Shown here: one piece after another, positions 15,612 through 24,348 of the stretch | Layout: every line of letters starts with the position of its first letter | How positions within the stretch are numbered: position 1 is the stretch's first letter | Source: Alistipes sp. | GTDB lineage: Bacteria; Bacteroidota; Bacteroidia; Bacteroidales; Rikenellaceae | Assembly: GCA_017410165.1 (NCBI GenBank) | Contig: JAFQRH010000013.1 | Location: 1 to 40,892, forward strand | Reading direction: 5' to 3' | DNA: 40,892 nt | Position numbers and translations under genes: made by a program | Notes under the pieces: generated by a model | Seen by the model: the letters and a program-made list of their open reading frames with translations, nothing else | The model's database searches: none | Told to the model about the DNA's origin: nothing

Positions 15612-17078
15612 TTATGCGCGATTGTCGGAGGTCGGCTTGCGCGAGATAGCCCACAGACCGACGAAGGTGAGCAGCGCATTGAGTATCATCACCTCGTAGC
15701 CGAGCGTATAGCCACCAAACCAACGCTCCGAGTTGCGTTGCAGAAGGAGGCATAGTGCAGGAGCCGCCACCACGACCGCCACCACTGCTCGCTCGCGTAG
15801 CGTACGACGGGTGAAGATGCCGAAGCAGAACAGACCGAGAATCGGGCCATACGAATAACTGCCCAGCGTATATACGACATCTATCACGTTGCTGTTGCTC
15901 AGGTAGTGGACGGCAAGCACCACCACCGCCATCGCCACCGCCATCGCCACGTGTACCCATTTGCGCAGGCGTGCCAGCGAGCGTTCGCCTGCGCGCTCGT
16001 CACCGTGCAGGAGGTCAATCGTAAACGAGGTCGTGAGTGCGGTCATCGACGAGCCGGCGGCCGAGTAGGTCGAGGCGACAAGCCCCAAAACGAAGAGAAT
16101 GCCCACCACGAGAGGCATCTCCGGCGCACTCGCCACCCTCGGGAACATCTCGTCCGTGCTACCCGAGAGAGCAATGCCCCGCTGTGCCGCAAACTCGTAG
16201 AGCAACACGCCGAGCACCAGCAGCGCGAAGATAACCGCCGCCTGCAACACGCTCGCCAGCATCATATTCTTCTGCGCTCCGCGCATATCGCGGCACGAGA
16301 GCGTGCGTTGCATCATATCTTGGTCCAGACCTGTCATCGCCACCACTAAAAATATGGCGGCAAAGAACTGCTTGAAGAAGTAGCGACCATCACGCGCATC
16401 GTCGAAGAAGAAGAGTTGCGACATATCGCTCTCGCGCACCACGGCCACCGCCTCCGAAGCCGTGAGGTCGAGTCCGTCCGCCACCGCCCACACTGCGAGT
16501 GCAATGCTCGCCACGAGTGTCACAGTTTTGAGCATATCGGTCCAGATGAGCGACTGCACACCGCCTCGGAACGTGTAGCCCCACACGAGCAGCACCGTAA
16601 GCAGACAGTTTACCGCAAACGGCACACCGAGCGGCTCGAAGAGCATCGGTTGCAGTGCGGCACAAATCACATAGAGGCGTACCGCTGCGCCGAGCAGTTT
16701 CGAGATGAAGAACAACCACGCCCCCGTGCGGTGCGTGTGTGTCCCGAATCGCTGTGCGAGATAGCCGTATATGGAGACCAGCCCCATCCGATAGAAGAGC
16801 GGAACGAGCAGAAATGCAATCACAAAGTAGCCGACCACGAAGCCCATCGCCATCTGCATATACGACCATCCGCTCGTGGCGACCATTCCGGGCACCGAGA
16901 CGTAGGTCACGCCCGAAAATGCAGCCCCGACCATCGCCACCATCGCCATCCACCACTGCGAACGGCGTGCACCGACAAAGAATCCGCGATTGTCCGCACC
17001 GCGAGCCGAAACGGCAGCCACCGTCGCAAGCAGAGCGACGTAGCACAGGATGGTGATAATGATTACTGCGGGTGTCAT
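15612..17078 (-). CDS. Sodium:solute symporter (SSS family)
   Basis: 488-residue inner-membrane protein with about 13 hydrophobic segments, the normal SSS size. The LeuT-like core can be recognised from GRFF-like FFVGARRSQWW after helix 1, AFSGVTYVSVPGM in helix 2, the GLDQDMMQRTLSCRD loop typical of the family, and VASTYSAAGSSMTALTTSF in helix 9, which in relatives carries the sodium-binding serines. The substrate (sugar, sialic acid, iodide-like anions or others) cannot be told from sequence. The start ATG at 17078 places helix 1 at residues 4-22. No partner gene is adjacent. The 147 bp on its 5' side are G/T-rich on the plus strand without a recognisable promoter. Confidence 0.92.
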   Translation of the reverse strand: MTPAVIIITILCYVALLATVAAVSARGADNRGFFVGARRSQWWMAMVAMVGAAFSGVTYVSVPGMVATSGWSYMQMAMGFVVGYFVIAFLLVPLFYRMGLVSIYGYLAQRFGTHTHRTGAWLFFISKLLGAAVRLYVICAALQPMLFEPLGVPFAVNCLLTVLLVWGYTFRGGVQSLIWTDMLKTVTLVASIALAVWAVADGLDLTASEAVAVVRESDMSQLFFFDDARDGRYFFKQFFAAIFLVVAMTGLDQDMMQRTLSCRDMRGAQKNMMLASVLQAAVIFALLVLGVLLYEFAAQRGIALSGSTDEMFPRVASAPEMPLVVGILFVLGLVASTYSAAGSSMTALTTSFTIDLLHGDERAGERSLARLRKWVHVAMAVAMAVVVLAVHYLSNSNVIDVVYTLGSYSYGPILGLFCFGIFTRRTLRERAVVAVVVAAPALCLLLQRNSERWFGGYTLGYEVMILNALLTFVGLWAISRKPTSDNRA

Positions 17079-17225
17079 CGGCGGAGGTGTGGGGTCTATA
17101 AGTGAGCGAGTGTTTTCGTTGCAGGGTCTTCTTTTCGGGTCTTTTTTTGGCTTTTTTTGTGGGTGTTCGGCTTTCGTTGGGGGGGGCTTTGTTTTGGATT
17201 TCGTTGCGCTGACTGCCGCTACCGC

Positions 17226-17486
17226 CTATGGCACAGGGTCGTAGCCGCTACCGCCCCACGGGTGGCAACGTGCAATGCGCTTTACGGCGAGCCATCCGCC
17301 CTTGAAGAGCCCATAGCGACGCAACGCTTCGAGCGCGTACTGCGAACAGGTCGGCGTGAAGCGACACGCTGCGGGCGTGAGGGGCGAGATGCAGAGTTGG
17401 TAGAAGCGCACAAGCACAATGAATGGCAGTGCGAGCGCACGCCTACAAATCCTGCGCAACGCGTGCCAGAACTCGTTTAACGGCAT
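17226..17486 (-). CDS. yidD: Membrane protein insertion efficiency factor YidD
   Basis: 86 residues from the ATG at 17486. The small YidD family helps YidC-dependent membrane insertion at the inner face of the membrane. Seen: an amphipathic N-terminus ([17 protein letters not shown]) followed by the conserved [15 protein letters not shown] motif with its cysteines and [14 protein letters not shown] at the end. The gene overlaps the 3' end of rnpA by 44 bp in another frame, the classic rnpA-yidD arrangement, so translation is probably coupled. Confidence 0.95.
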   Translation of the reverse strand: MPLNEFWHALRRICRRALALPFIVLVRFYQLCISPLTPAACRFTPTCSQYALEALRRYGLFKGGWLAVKRIARCHPWGGSGYDPVP

Positions 17487-17820
17487 TTTCGATGGTTTTA
17501 TAGTCGTGAATCTCTTTGGTCGAGTAGACGAGGGCCAACTCCACCGTGCCCGTCTTGCCCTCCGAGGCGAGCAACTCCCGATTGAGGCGATACGCCTCGC
17601 GCATACGGCGGCGCAACAGGTTGCGACGATTGGCTCGTTTGTGGAATTTTTTTGGTGTTGAGAATAGTACGCTCGCCGATAACTCCTCCGACGGCTCGGC
17701 ATAGACGATATAGCGCAACGGATAGATAAACCCGCCACGACCATCCTTGAACAGACGGCGGATGGCACCGAACGAACGCAGGCGTTCGTCGCGCGAGAGC
17801 GTATTGTCTGAAAGCGTCAT
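17443..17820 (-). CDS. rnpA: Ribonuclease P protein component
   Basis: 125 residues. It binds the RNase P RNA and helps 5' tRNA maturation. The family signature is clear: [16 protein letters not shown] at the N-terminus, [28 protein letters not shown], which contains the RNR-type basic motif, and a C-terminal helix. Length is normal. rpmH, the usual upstream partner in other phyla, is not here; in this operon it follows a HemD-like gene and overlaps yidD. Confidence 0.95.
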   Translation of the reverse strand: MTLSDNTLSRDERLRSFGAIRRLFKDGRGGFIYPLRYIVYAEPSEELSASVLFSTPKKFHKRANRRNLLRRRMREAYRLNRELLASEGKTGTVELALVYSTKEIHDYKTIENAVKRVLARVAQDL

Positions 17821-17878
17821 ATCGTTCGGGTCTATCTCTTTTTATATAATATATGGTATCGGGTCGGGGTGTTTTCTG

Positions 17879-17989
17879 CTTTCGGTTGCGGGTTTTCGAC
17901 TTTCGGTCGCGGGGTTTTCGACTTTCGGTCGCGGGGTTTTCGGTTGCAGGGTTTTCGGCTTTCGGTTGCGGGTTTTCGGCTTTCGGTGT
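17879..17989. repeat. 22-bp tandem repeat upstream of rnpA
   Basis: Five or so imperfect units of CTTTCGGTYGCGGGGTTTTCGA with some truncated copies, between the 3' end of the hemD-like gene (stop at 18038) and rnpA (start at 17820). It interrupts an otherwise tight operon by 217 bp. Open frames through it give Pro/Lys/Glu repeat peptides, but these look like by-products of the repeat rather than genes. Confidence 0.85.
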
Positions 17990-18037
17990 GGCATCCATTA
18001 CCCCCCCCTACGAAGCCCCCTCCACGAAGCCCCCTCG

Positions 18038-18892
18038 CTATCGCTTGGAGCGAGAGCGGCTCTTTTTGGCGAGTTTGTTCTGCTGCGTACGGAGAAAATC
18101 CTCCTTCTGCGTGTCGGCTACGAACTCTACGTCCGAGACCTCCTTGCCATCGCGCACATTGGCGATATAGATATCGACCGCCTTGGCCATCGACGGCGCA
18201 CCCGGCGCAGGAGCCGAGACCTTGACCGGAATCTCGCACTCGGAAGCCAAACGCAACGTACCCTCGCCAAACGTACCGATTACGGGCAACTCCTCCGACG
18301 GCATCTTACCGTTGATGGCCTTCACATCCCACGGCGAGTAGAGCAGCAACATATCGTACTGCTTCAACTCCTCGGGAGCGATGTCGCGTGCTACGGTACG
18401 CGCTAAAATTACCGGCGTGTAGTTGATTTTCAGGCGGGTGAGTGCCTCCGGAATCTCCGGCTTGTGCGGCTCGCTGAGCGCGAGCAACAGATGCTCGTCT
18501 TTGTGCTTGACCACCTGCTCGACGATGCCCGTAAAGGTGCCGTCGGCAAACGAAATCTTGCGCTTGCGATAGACTATATATTTTTGCAGATAGAGGGCAA
18601 CCGCCTCCGTCGAGCAGATATACTTCATCGACTCCGGCACGGTGACGCGCGCATCCTCGCAGATATGGAAGAAGCTGTCGATGGTTGTACGCGATGTGAA
18701 GATTATGGCCGTATGCGAGAGGATATCGACTCTCTGCGAGCGAAACTCCTTCGGCGTAACGCCCTTCACCTCAATCAGCGGTCGGTAGTCGATTTCGACG
18801 CCATACTTGGCCGCCAACTCGGTGAACGGAGATTTCTCGATAATTGCAGGTCGCGGTTGCGACACAAGAATTTTACCTATTTGTGCTGTCAT
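18038..18892 (-). CDS. Uroporphyrinogen-III synthase-like (HemD family) protein
   Basis: 284 residues, slightly longer than usual HemD (about 250). The start, KILVSQPRPA, then IIFTSRTTIDSFF and a C-terminal half with LLLYSPWDVKAI, VIGTFGEGTLRLA and PSMAKAVDIYI match the bilobed HemD fold, which closes hydroxymethylbilane to uroporphyrinogen III. No other haem gene is near, and many gut Bacteroidales lack complete haem synthesis, so the enzyme role is uncertain. The protein ends in a very basic tail (KLAKKSRSRSKR), unusual for HemD. It is 15 bp behind the DUF4271 gene, hence cotranscribed with it. Confidence 0.75.
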   Translation of the reverse strand: MTAQIGKILVSQPRPAIIEKSPFTELAAKYGVEIDYRPLIEVKGVTPKEFRSQRVDILSHTAIIFTSRTTIDSFFHICEDARVTVPESMKYICSTEAVALYLQKYIVYRKRKISFADGTFTGIVEQVVKHKDEHLLLALSEPHKPEIPEALTRLKINYTPVILARTVARDIAPEELKQYDMLLLYSPWDVKAINGKMPSEELPVIGTFGEGTLRLASECEIPVKVSAPAPGAPSMAKAVDIYIANVRDGKEVSDVEFVADTQKEDFLRTQQNKLAKKSRSRSKR

Positions 18893-18907
18893 TTCTATCT
18901 TTGTCTA

Positions 18908-19690
18908 TCATATTCCGGCACCCGGACGCAGCAGTGGCGCGACCATTAACGACACCGGAAGAATTTCCAGGGCGCAAAGATACAAAATCCAATGCAAAAT
19001 CGAAATTTTTTGCGCGACAAAGAATAAAAATGTCTCTTTAACAAAGATAATTAGCGAAATTAAGCACTCGGCGGCCATCACCCAAAAGCAGATATTTGCC
19101 GCGCGCTCGTCGCCCAGCAAAAAGAGTACGCCGAATGGCAAAATCGTAGCAAACGTGACCGCCAGATGGAGCAATTTCAGGTGTAGCAACTCGTGACACG
19201 CCACCGCGCGTTCGCTCACCACGCCCGTTGCTTTGAGCGCAAGGTATTCGAGCCCCATCAGCAGAGCCACGCCCGCTGCCACCGTGCCGCCGACAACCCA
19301 CACCGTATCCGACGGCGTGATGCCCTCGAAGGCCTGCGGCATCCACAGTCCGCAACCGCGCACCACCGCCAGCCCCAAAAAGATGACGCCGACCACTATC
19401 ATAACCACTTCGAGATTGTACTGCTCGCCTGGGTTGATGTGTGTCTGCGAGCGTTTGGTGGTCTTGATGCCCACCGACGAGAGCAGGAAATAGCGCACGA
19501 AGTTCCAATAGCGGATGATGAAGAACATATAGACGAGCGTGATGCAGATGACTATCGCCTGAAACGCACCGCCGAAGATGGCAGGGTCGATGCCCGCCAC
19601 CTGCTCCTGCGCAGTGGCAAGCGTGGTCGCCTCGCCAAATGCCTCTTCGGGCGTGAGAATCCGATTGGTTACGGGTGGCAGAGTGTTCAT
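18908..19690 (-). CDS. DUF4271 family membrane protein
   Basis: 260 residues with about six membrane helices (around 47-70, 100-120, 130-150, 170-195, 200-225, 235-255). The C-terminal part, with ISILHWILYLCALEILPVSL, is characteristic of the Bacteroidetes DUF4271 family, whose function is unknown. Its place next to a HemD-like gene and rnpA is, from memory, recurrent in Bacteroidales. The start is 2 bp after the stop of the kinase gene, so it belongs to the same transcript. Confidence 0.85.
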   Translation of the reverse strand: MNTLPPVTNRILTPEEAFGEATTLATAQEQVAGIDPAIFGGAFQAIVICITLVYMFFIIRYWNFVRYFLLSSVGIKTTKRSQTHINPGEQYNLEVVMIVVGVIFLGLAVVRGCGLWMPQAFEGITPSDTVWVVGGTVAAGVALLMGLEYLALKATGVVSERAVACHELLHLKLLHLAVTFATILPFGVLFLLGDERAANICFWVMAAECLISLIIFVKETFLFFVAQKISILHWILYLCALEILPVSLMVAPLLRPGAGI

Positions 19691-19692
19691 CG

Positions 19693-20871
19693 CTACGAAT
19701 ATACGCGTTTAAGTGTTACACGAATGGTTGTACCCTTGCCGATAACGGAATCGACAACCGCTATGCGGCCGCCGTGATACTCCTCGATGATGCGGCGCGA
19801 GAGCGACAGACCCAGACCCCAGCCGCGTGTCTTGGTCGTAAAGCCGGGTTGGAAGATGCGCTTCCAATTACTCTTCGGGATGCCCTTGCCCGTGTCGGTC
19901 ACATCAATCCACACGTGCTGTTCGGAGGAGCCGATATGCACGTGTATCGCGCCGTGACCTTGCAGCGCGTCGAGCGAATTTTTCATCAAATTCTCGATAA
20001 CCCACTCGAAGAGTGCCACGTTGAGGTTTGCCTGCACGGGGTCGATAGCCAGCCCGTTGTAGTCGAGCGTCACGTTGCGCGGAATGCGCTTGCGGAAGTA
20101 CATCACCGAACCTCCGACCACCTCGTTCACGAAGGCAGGCGTAAGTGGCGTATCGGAGCCGATTTTCGAGAAACGATCGACAATCTTGCGCAGGTGCGCC
20201 AAATCTTTCGCCATCTCATCGACCGCCATCTGATCGACCTCCTGTTGGCGCAGGTACTCAATCCAACCCATCAGCGACGATGTCGGTGTGCCGAGTTGGT
20301 GGGCGGTCTCCTTCGCCAGACCAATCCACACGCGATTCTGTTCGTCCTGCTTCGACGAGCGCAGCGCGACGAAGAGCAACACCACGAAGGCGATGATGAT
20401 AATCATCTGTATATACGGGAAGACGTAGAGCATTGCCAACGTCGAGGAGTGGCCGTAGAAGATTATATGGTTATGCTCGGTTGTCCACCAGAAGCGCACC
20501 ACAATTGGCGTATTGTCGCTCGACATACGGTCGAGTGTGCGACGCAGACGCTCCGGGTCGTTCACCACGCGCTCGGGGATGAGGTGGTACGAGACGACGC
20601 GCAACGACTCGTCGGTGATGATAAACGGGATGTTGTTTCGGTTGCCCACGATGGTCGAGACCAGCGGGTCGTCCATATAGTCGCCCATCGCATCACGATT
20701 GATGCGCTCCATCGCCGCCGCCCACAACTCCACGTCGTGCTTCTCCTTGTCGCGCAACGAGGATGCCATTTGGTTGGTGGTGATAAGCGAAAACGACACC
20801 AGAACGGCACCCAACACTATGAGTATCGTCTTGGTGTTTCTGCTCAATCGTTTACGAAAGCCCTTTATCAT
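19693..20871 (-). CDS. Membrane-bound sensor histidine kinase (orphan)
   Basis: 392 residues. Architecture: membrane helix about 15-35, a periplasmic sensing region of about 110 residues, a second helix about 150-171, then the HisKA/HATPase core. The H-box is KETAHQLGTPTSSL with His191; the N-box is ENLMKNSLDAL, G1 is DTGKGIP, and the G2 region is TRGWGLGLSLSRRII, all intact, so it should autophosphorylate. The HQLGTP form of the H-box is typical of a Bacteroidetes group. No response regulator is encoded nearby, so its partner lies elsewhere. It leads the operon with DUF4271, hemD-like, rnpA and yidD. A composite repeat lies about 20 bp before its start. Confidence 0.93.
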   Translation of the reverse strand: MIKGFRKRLSRNTKTILIVLGAVLVSFSLITTNQMASSLRDKEKHDVELWAAAMERINRDAMGDYMDDPLVSTIVGNRNNIPFIITDESLRVVSYHLIPERVVNDPERLRRTLDRMSSDNTPIVVRFWWTTEHNHIIFYGHSSTLAMLYVFPYIQMIIIIAFVVLLFVALRSSKQDEQNRVWIGLAKETAHQLGTPTSSLMGWIEYLRQQEVDQMAVDEMAKDLAHLRKIVDRFSKIGSDTPLTPAFVNEVVGGSVMYFRKRIPRNVTLDYNGLAIDPVQANLNVALFEWVIENLMKNSLDALQGHGAIHVHIGSSEQHVWIDVTDTGKGIPKSNWKRIFQPGFTTKTRGWGLGLSLSRRIIEEYHGGRIAVVDSVIGKGTTIRVTLKRVYS

Positions 20872-20891
20872 ATAGTTTCAAATTACCTTTT

Positions 20892-21075
20892 TCCCTTTTA
20901 GGGAATTTAGGGAGTTTAGGGAGTTTAGGGAGTTTAGGGAGTTTAGGGAATTTAGGGAATTTAGGGAGTTTAGGGGTTTGTGGCCCCACTTGCAACCATC
21001 TTACTAAACTTTACCCGACCTTACTTGACCTTACTTGACCTTACTTGACCTTACTTGACCTTAATCCCTTGCTCG
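20892..21075 (+). repeat. Composite intergenic repeat, copy 2
   Basis: About eight TTTAGGGAGT/TTTAGGGAAT units (20897-20975), the 27-bp core at 20982-21008 (GGCCCCACTTGCA... to CTAAA), then CCTTACTTGA units to about 21063. It fills the space between the S41 protease stop and the kinase start, with the TTTAGGG arm nearest the kinase start codon. Nothing else was recognised here. Confidence 0.9.
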
Positions 21076-21103
21076 CCCTCATTCGCTCTCATTCGCCCCT
21101 AAA

Positions 21104-22756
21104 TTACTTTGCGCCGAGCACTGCTCCTACCCCTTCGCGCAACACCTTCACTGCCTCGCTAACTTCGCGGTCGTCGGCGAGCGACTTCGCAATCACACCC
21201 TCCGAATAGGCGTAACGCAGTATGATATTGTCGTTTATGGCATCCACAATCTCCTTGCGGTAGGTTGTGAGATTGCTCAACTTGTCGTCGCGCAGACGGT
21301 TGTCAATCTGCTCGATTGCCTGCTCGATACCCTCGCCATCGTATCGCTCCTTGGTGAGTGCCGTACGCAGACGCTCCAATGCGCGGCGCGAGTCGGACTT
21401 ATACGGTATATCGCGCCCCTCGACCATACGCACGAAGTCGGCATAGTCGGCATCGGTGATGGAGAAGGTGCGCGGATCGAGCGACTCGGTGGCGTGGCGG
21501 CGGAAGTAGTCGTCGCCGAAGTCGTCGATTACGCCCAGCAGGTAGAGCGTCACCGCAAACGCGCTGACATACTCCGGCTCGGTTTGCTTGTCGGGCGTAA
21601 TGCCACCGCCATCATAGACCTTGCGGCCGCCCGCCGTGCGGAACTCGGCAATCAGCGAGTCGGGCAGCGTCTCGGCGCGACCGTCCGACGAGTAGCGCGT
21701 CGCCTGTATGCAGCGACCCGACGGTATGTAGTACTTTGCGGTGGTGAGTTTCAGAAAACTGTTATATCCGAGATGTACGGTGCCCTGCACCAAGCCCTTA
21801 CCGAAACTGCGCTGACCGATGATGACGGCGCGGTCCAAATCCTGCAATGCGCCGGCAACAATCTCGGCGGCCGATGCCGAGTTGCTGTTAATCAGCACCG
21901 CCAGCGGAGTGTCGGGCAGCAGTGGCTCGTACTCGGTGTGGAACGTGCGCGACTCGCCCTCGGCGCGACCTTTGAGCGAGAGCACCTGCGTACCCTTCGG
22001 CAGAAAGAGCGAGAGTACCTTCACAGCCGACTGCATCACACCACCGCCATTGCCGCGATAGTCGAGAATCAGTCGTTCGAGTTGCCCCTCGCTTTGCAGA
22101 CGAAGCACTGCCGCACGCATCTCGTCGTAGCAGCCATCCGTAAAGTCGGAGTGGCGGATGTAGCCCGTACCCGGTTCGACGTAGCCGACATACGAGACGC
22201 TCGGAATCGATATGCGCTCGCGGCGTATCTTCTTCTCGACACGCTCGCCATCGAGGAGTCGCTCGACGGTGACGCGCACCGTCGTATTCGGCTCGCCACG
22301 CAACAACTCGCTCACATCGGCAGTCGTCTTGCCCGCCGTACTCTTGCCGTCGATAGCCACGATGCGGTCGCCAATCTGCAACCCTGCACGGTCGGCGGGC
22401 GAGCCCTTATACGGCTCGGCGATACGGACATAGTTGCTATCCTGGCGAATCATCGAGCCGATGCCGCCATACTTGCCGGTGGTCATCGTCGTAAAGTCGG
22501 ACATCTCCTCCTCGGGCAGGTAGGTGGTGTATGGGTCGAGCGCCGAGCAGATGCCCTTTGCGCCGTTGCGCATCACCTCGTCGGGGTCAATCGGCTCGAC
22601 ATAGTCGGTCTGCAACGCACGCATCAGGTTGATCATTATCTCCATATTGCGCCCCATACCGAAGTCGTTGCGCTTGGCAGCGGAGAAGCCCCACACCATC
22701 GCAACGGCCGCCAGCGAGGCGATCGTCCATCGTAATATTTTTCTCTTTTTAACCAT
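21104..22756 (-). CDS. C-terminal processing peptidase (S41 family, CtpA-type)
   Basis: 550 residues with an N-terminal membrane anchor or signal (about 9-26), so it acts in the periplasm. A PDZ domain follows (about 95-170; GIGSMIRQDS..GSPADRAGLQIGDRI), then the S41 protease core: LDYRGNGGG at 231-239, the serine motif NSNSASAAEI around 290-299, and SFGKGLVQ with the catalytic Lys320. The C-terminal 180 residues are an extension common in Bacteroidetes members. It overlaps the upstream small membrane protein gene by 8 bp, showing cotranscription and likely a joint role. Targets unknown. Confidence 0.94.
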   Translation of the reverse strand: MVKKRKILRWTIASLAAVAMVWGFSAAKRNDFGMGRNMEIMINLMRALQTDYVEPIDPDEVMRNGAKGICSALDPYTTYLPEEEMSDFTTMTTGKYGGIGSMIRQDSNYVRIAEPYKGSPADRAGLQIGDRIVAIDGKSTAGKTTADVSELLRGEPNTTVRVTVERLLDGERVEKKIRRERISIPSVSYVGYVEPGTGYIRHSDFTDGCYDEMRAAVLRLQSEGQLERLILDYRGNGGGVMQSAVKVLSLFLPKGTQVLSLKGRAEGESRTFHTEYEPLLPDTPLAVLINSNSASAAEIVAGALQDLDRAVIIGQRSFGKGLVQGTVHLGYNSFLKLTTAKYYIPSGRCIQATRYSSDGRAETLPDSLIAEFRTAGGRKVYDGGGITPDKQTEPEYVSAFAVTLYLLGVIDDFGDDYFRRHATESLDPRTFSITDADYADFVRMVEGRDIPYKSDSRRALERLRTALTKERYDGEGIEQAIEQIDNRLRDDKLSNLTTYRKEIVDAINDNIILRYAYSEGVIAKSLADDREVSEAVKVLREGVGAVLGAK

Positions 22757-23228
22757 TTACACGTCTGTTGTTTGTAATATAACCCTCCATACGGATTGCC
22801 ACCCTCACCGCTGCACGGCGCAGGCCCTCAATCTCGATTTGGTCGGCAGCCGACTGTCGCACCACGATTTCGTCCTCGAAGAGCGACGTGAGTCGGCGCA
22901 GAGCACCGGCGCGGAAGTGCAACGCCCCCTCCTGCTCGCTCACAAGTGCGTAGCCCTCCATCTCCAACGCTGCCAAGACCTGTGTGCGGTCAGCGGCGAG
23001 GTCGCCCTCCACCTCGCGGCGCACAAAGCCGAAGAGCGGATAGGTTGCCGAGAGCAATACGATGGTTGCCGCCATCGCCCAGCCGTTCCACGCCGAGAAG
23101 TAGATGCCCAGCATCTGCTCGAAGGTCACAGGCGTCTGCTCACTCTCGATTTTCAACCAAATGAGTGCCAAACATAGAACGCACATCGCAACAAAATATT
23201 TCACGCTTCGCAAAATGTATCTTTTCAT
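22749..23228 (-). CDS. Small membrane protein of unknown function
   Basis: 159 residues with two hydrophobic helices (about 9-25 and 48-67) and a cytosolic-looking C-terminal domain of about 90 residues (EVEGDLAADRTQVLAALEMEG ...). No domain could be named. The helix-helix-tail layout and the 8-bp overlap with the S41 protease suggest a conserved pair, with possible help in protease function as the inference. A composite repeat lies about 20 bp before its start codon. Confidence 0.75.
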   Translation of the reverse strand: MKRYILRSVKYFVAMCVLCLALIWLKIESEQTPVTFEQMLGIYFSAWNGWAMAATIVLLSATYPLFGFVRREVEGDLAADRTQVLAALEMEGYALVSEQEGALHFRAGALRRLTSLFEDEIVVRQSAADQIEIEGLRRAAVRVAIRMEGYITNNRRVNG

Positions 23229-23251
23229 AGTTTTTTGGTTTTTTTTCTTTT

Positions 23252-23440
23252 TAGGGGCGTTAAGGGCGTTAAGGGCGTTAAGGTTTGAAGAGGTTTAGGG
23301 GGTTGGTGGCCCCACTTGCAACCGTTGTGCTAAACTTTACCCGACCTTATCCGACCTTACCCGACCTTACTTGACCCGACCTTACTTGACCCGACCCGAC
23401 CTTACTTGACCTTATTTGACCTTACCTGACCTTATTTTTT
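23252..23440 (+). repeat. Composite intergenic repeat, copy 3
   Basis: Starts with GGGCGTTAA units (a variant of the TTTAGGG arm), then the 27-bp core at 23308-23334, then many CCGACCTTAC and CTTGACCTTA units to about 23440, running a few bases into the ispH stop codon region. It occupies the whole gap between ispH and the small membrane protein gene. Confidence 0.88.
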
Positions 23441-24298
23441 TGTTATCTGTCCTATTCGCTCGGCTACGCGGCGCATCAGCCACTCCGGCGTCGATGTGGC
23501 TCCGCAGACGCCGACCGAGCCGACACCCTCGAACCACTCTGCCCGCAACTCGCTCTCCTCCTCGATATTGAACGAGCGGGCATTGGCACTGCGACAAATC
23601 TCGTACAGCACCCGACCGTTGCTCGACTTGCGACCGCAGACAAAGACCACCACGTCGAATGCGGCGGCAAACTCGCGCAGATGCTCCTCGCGCGACGAAA
23701 CACGACGGCAAATCGTATCATCCGCCGTAAGCGTTGCGCCCGCCGTCAGTCGTCCGCGCATCAACTCCGCCAGACGCTCGAAGAGCGCGACACTCTGCGT
23801 GGTCTGCGACAGAAAATATACGGGATGCGAGAAGTCGATATGCTCCAAATCCTCTTCGCGCTCGACAACCACCACGTCGCCTGCCACCTGACCTGCCAAG
23901 CCGACCACCTCGGCGTGACCCCGCTTGCCGAGAATCACCACCGTACCGCCGACTGCGCTCATCTGCTCGTAGGCGCGTCGCACACGCTTTTGCAGCGCGG
24001 CAACCACCGGACACGTCGCATCAATCACACCCACTCCGCAACGCTCGGCGAGCGCGTAGGTCGTCGGGGGTTCGCCGTGGGCGCGAATCAACATTCGGGC
24101 ACCGCCAATCGAGGGGATATCCTCCTGCGTAATGGTGCGCAGACCGAGTTGCTCCAAGCGTTGCACCTCCATCCGATTGTGGACGATGTCGCCGAGCGAA
24201 CACACCTCGCCACCCTCAGCAAGGGCGCGCTCCGCCTCGGAGATGGCTCGCACCACACCGAAGCAGAAACCCGATTTATCGTCGATTTGAATCTTCAT
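23432..24298 (-). CDS. ispH: 4-hydroxy-3-methylbut-2-enyl diphosphate reductase
   Basis: 288 residues from the ATG at 24298; the open frame continues upstream, but MKIQIDDKSGFCFGV is the family start. Last step of the MEP isoprenoid pathway, giving IPP and DMAPP, with a [4Fe-4S] cluster held by C12 (GFCFGV), C96 (DATCPVV) and C197 (DTICRR), all present. Also seen are RAHGEPP and the substrate-binding Ser/Asn motif KSSNGRVLYEIC, plus the end block GATSTPEWLM. It lies 50 bp behind cmk in the same direction and is probably in its operon. The stop codon is at the edge of a composite repeat. Confidence 0.96.
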   Translation of the reverse strand: MKIQIDDKSGFCFGVVRAISEAERALAEGGEVCSLGDIVHNRMEVQRLEQLGLRTITQEDIPSIGGARMLIRAHGEPPTTYALAERCGVGVIDATCPVVAALQKRVRRAYEQMSAVGGTVVILGKRGHAEVVGLAGQVAGDVVVVEREEDLEHIDFSHPVYFLSQTTQSVALFERLAELMRGRLTAGATLTADDTICRRVSSREEHLREFAAAFDVVVFVCGRKSSNGRVLYEICRSANARSFNIEEESELRAEWFEGVGSVGVCGATSTPEWLMRRVAERIGQITKK

Positions 24299-24348
24299 AC
24301 CCGAACCTACGTAGAGTGAATTGCAGCAAACGGCGCATACGCGACCTG

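Noticed and set aside
17498..17998. Open frame with PKAENPQPKAEN-type repeats before rnpA
   Set aside because: It is the 22-bp DNA repeat read through and then the wrong frame of rnpA; not a gene.
20892..20975. Likeness of the TTTAGGGAGT units to telomere repeats
   Set aside because: The units are internal, short, imperfect and 10 bp long; nothing suggests a chromosome end.
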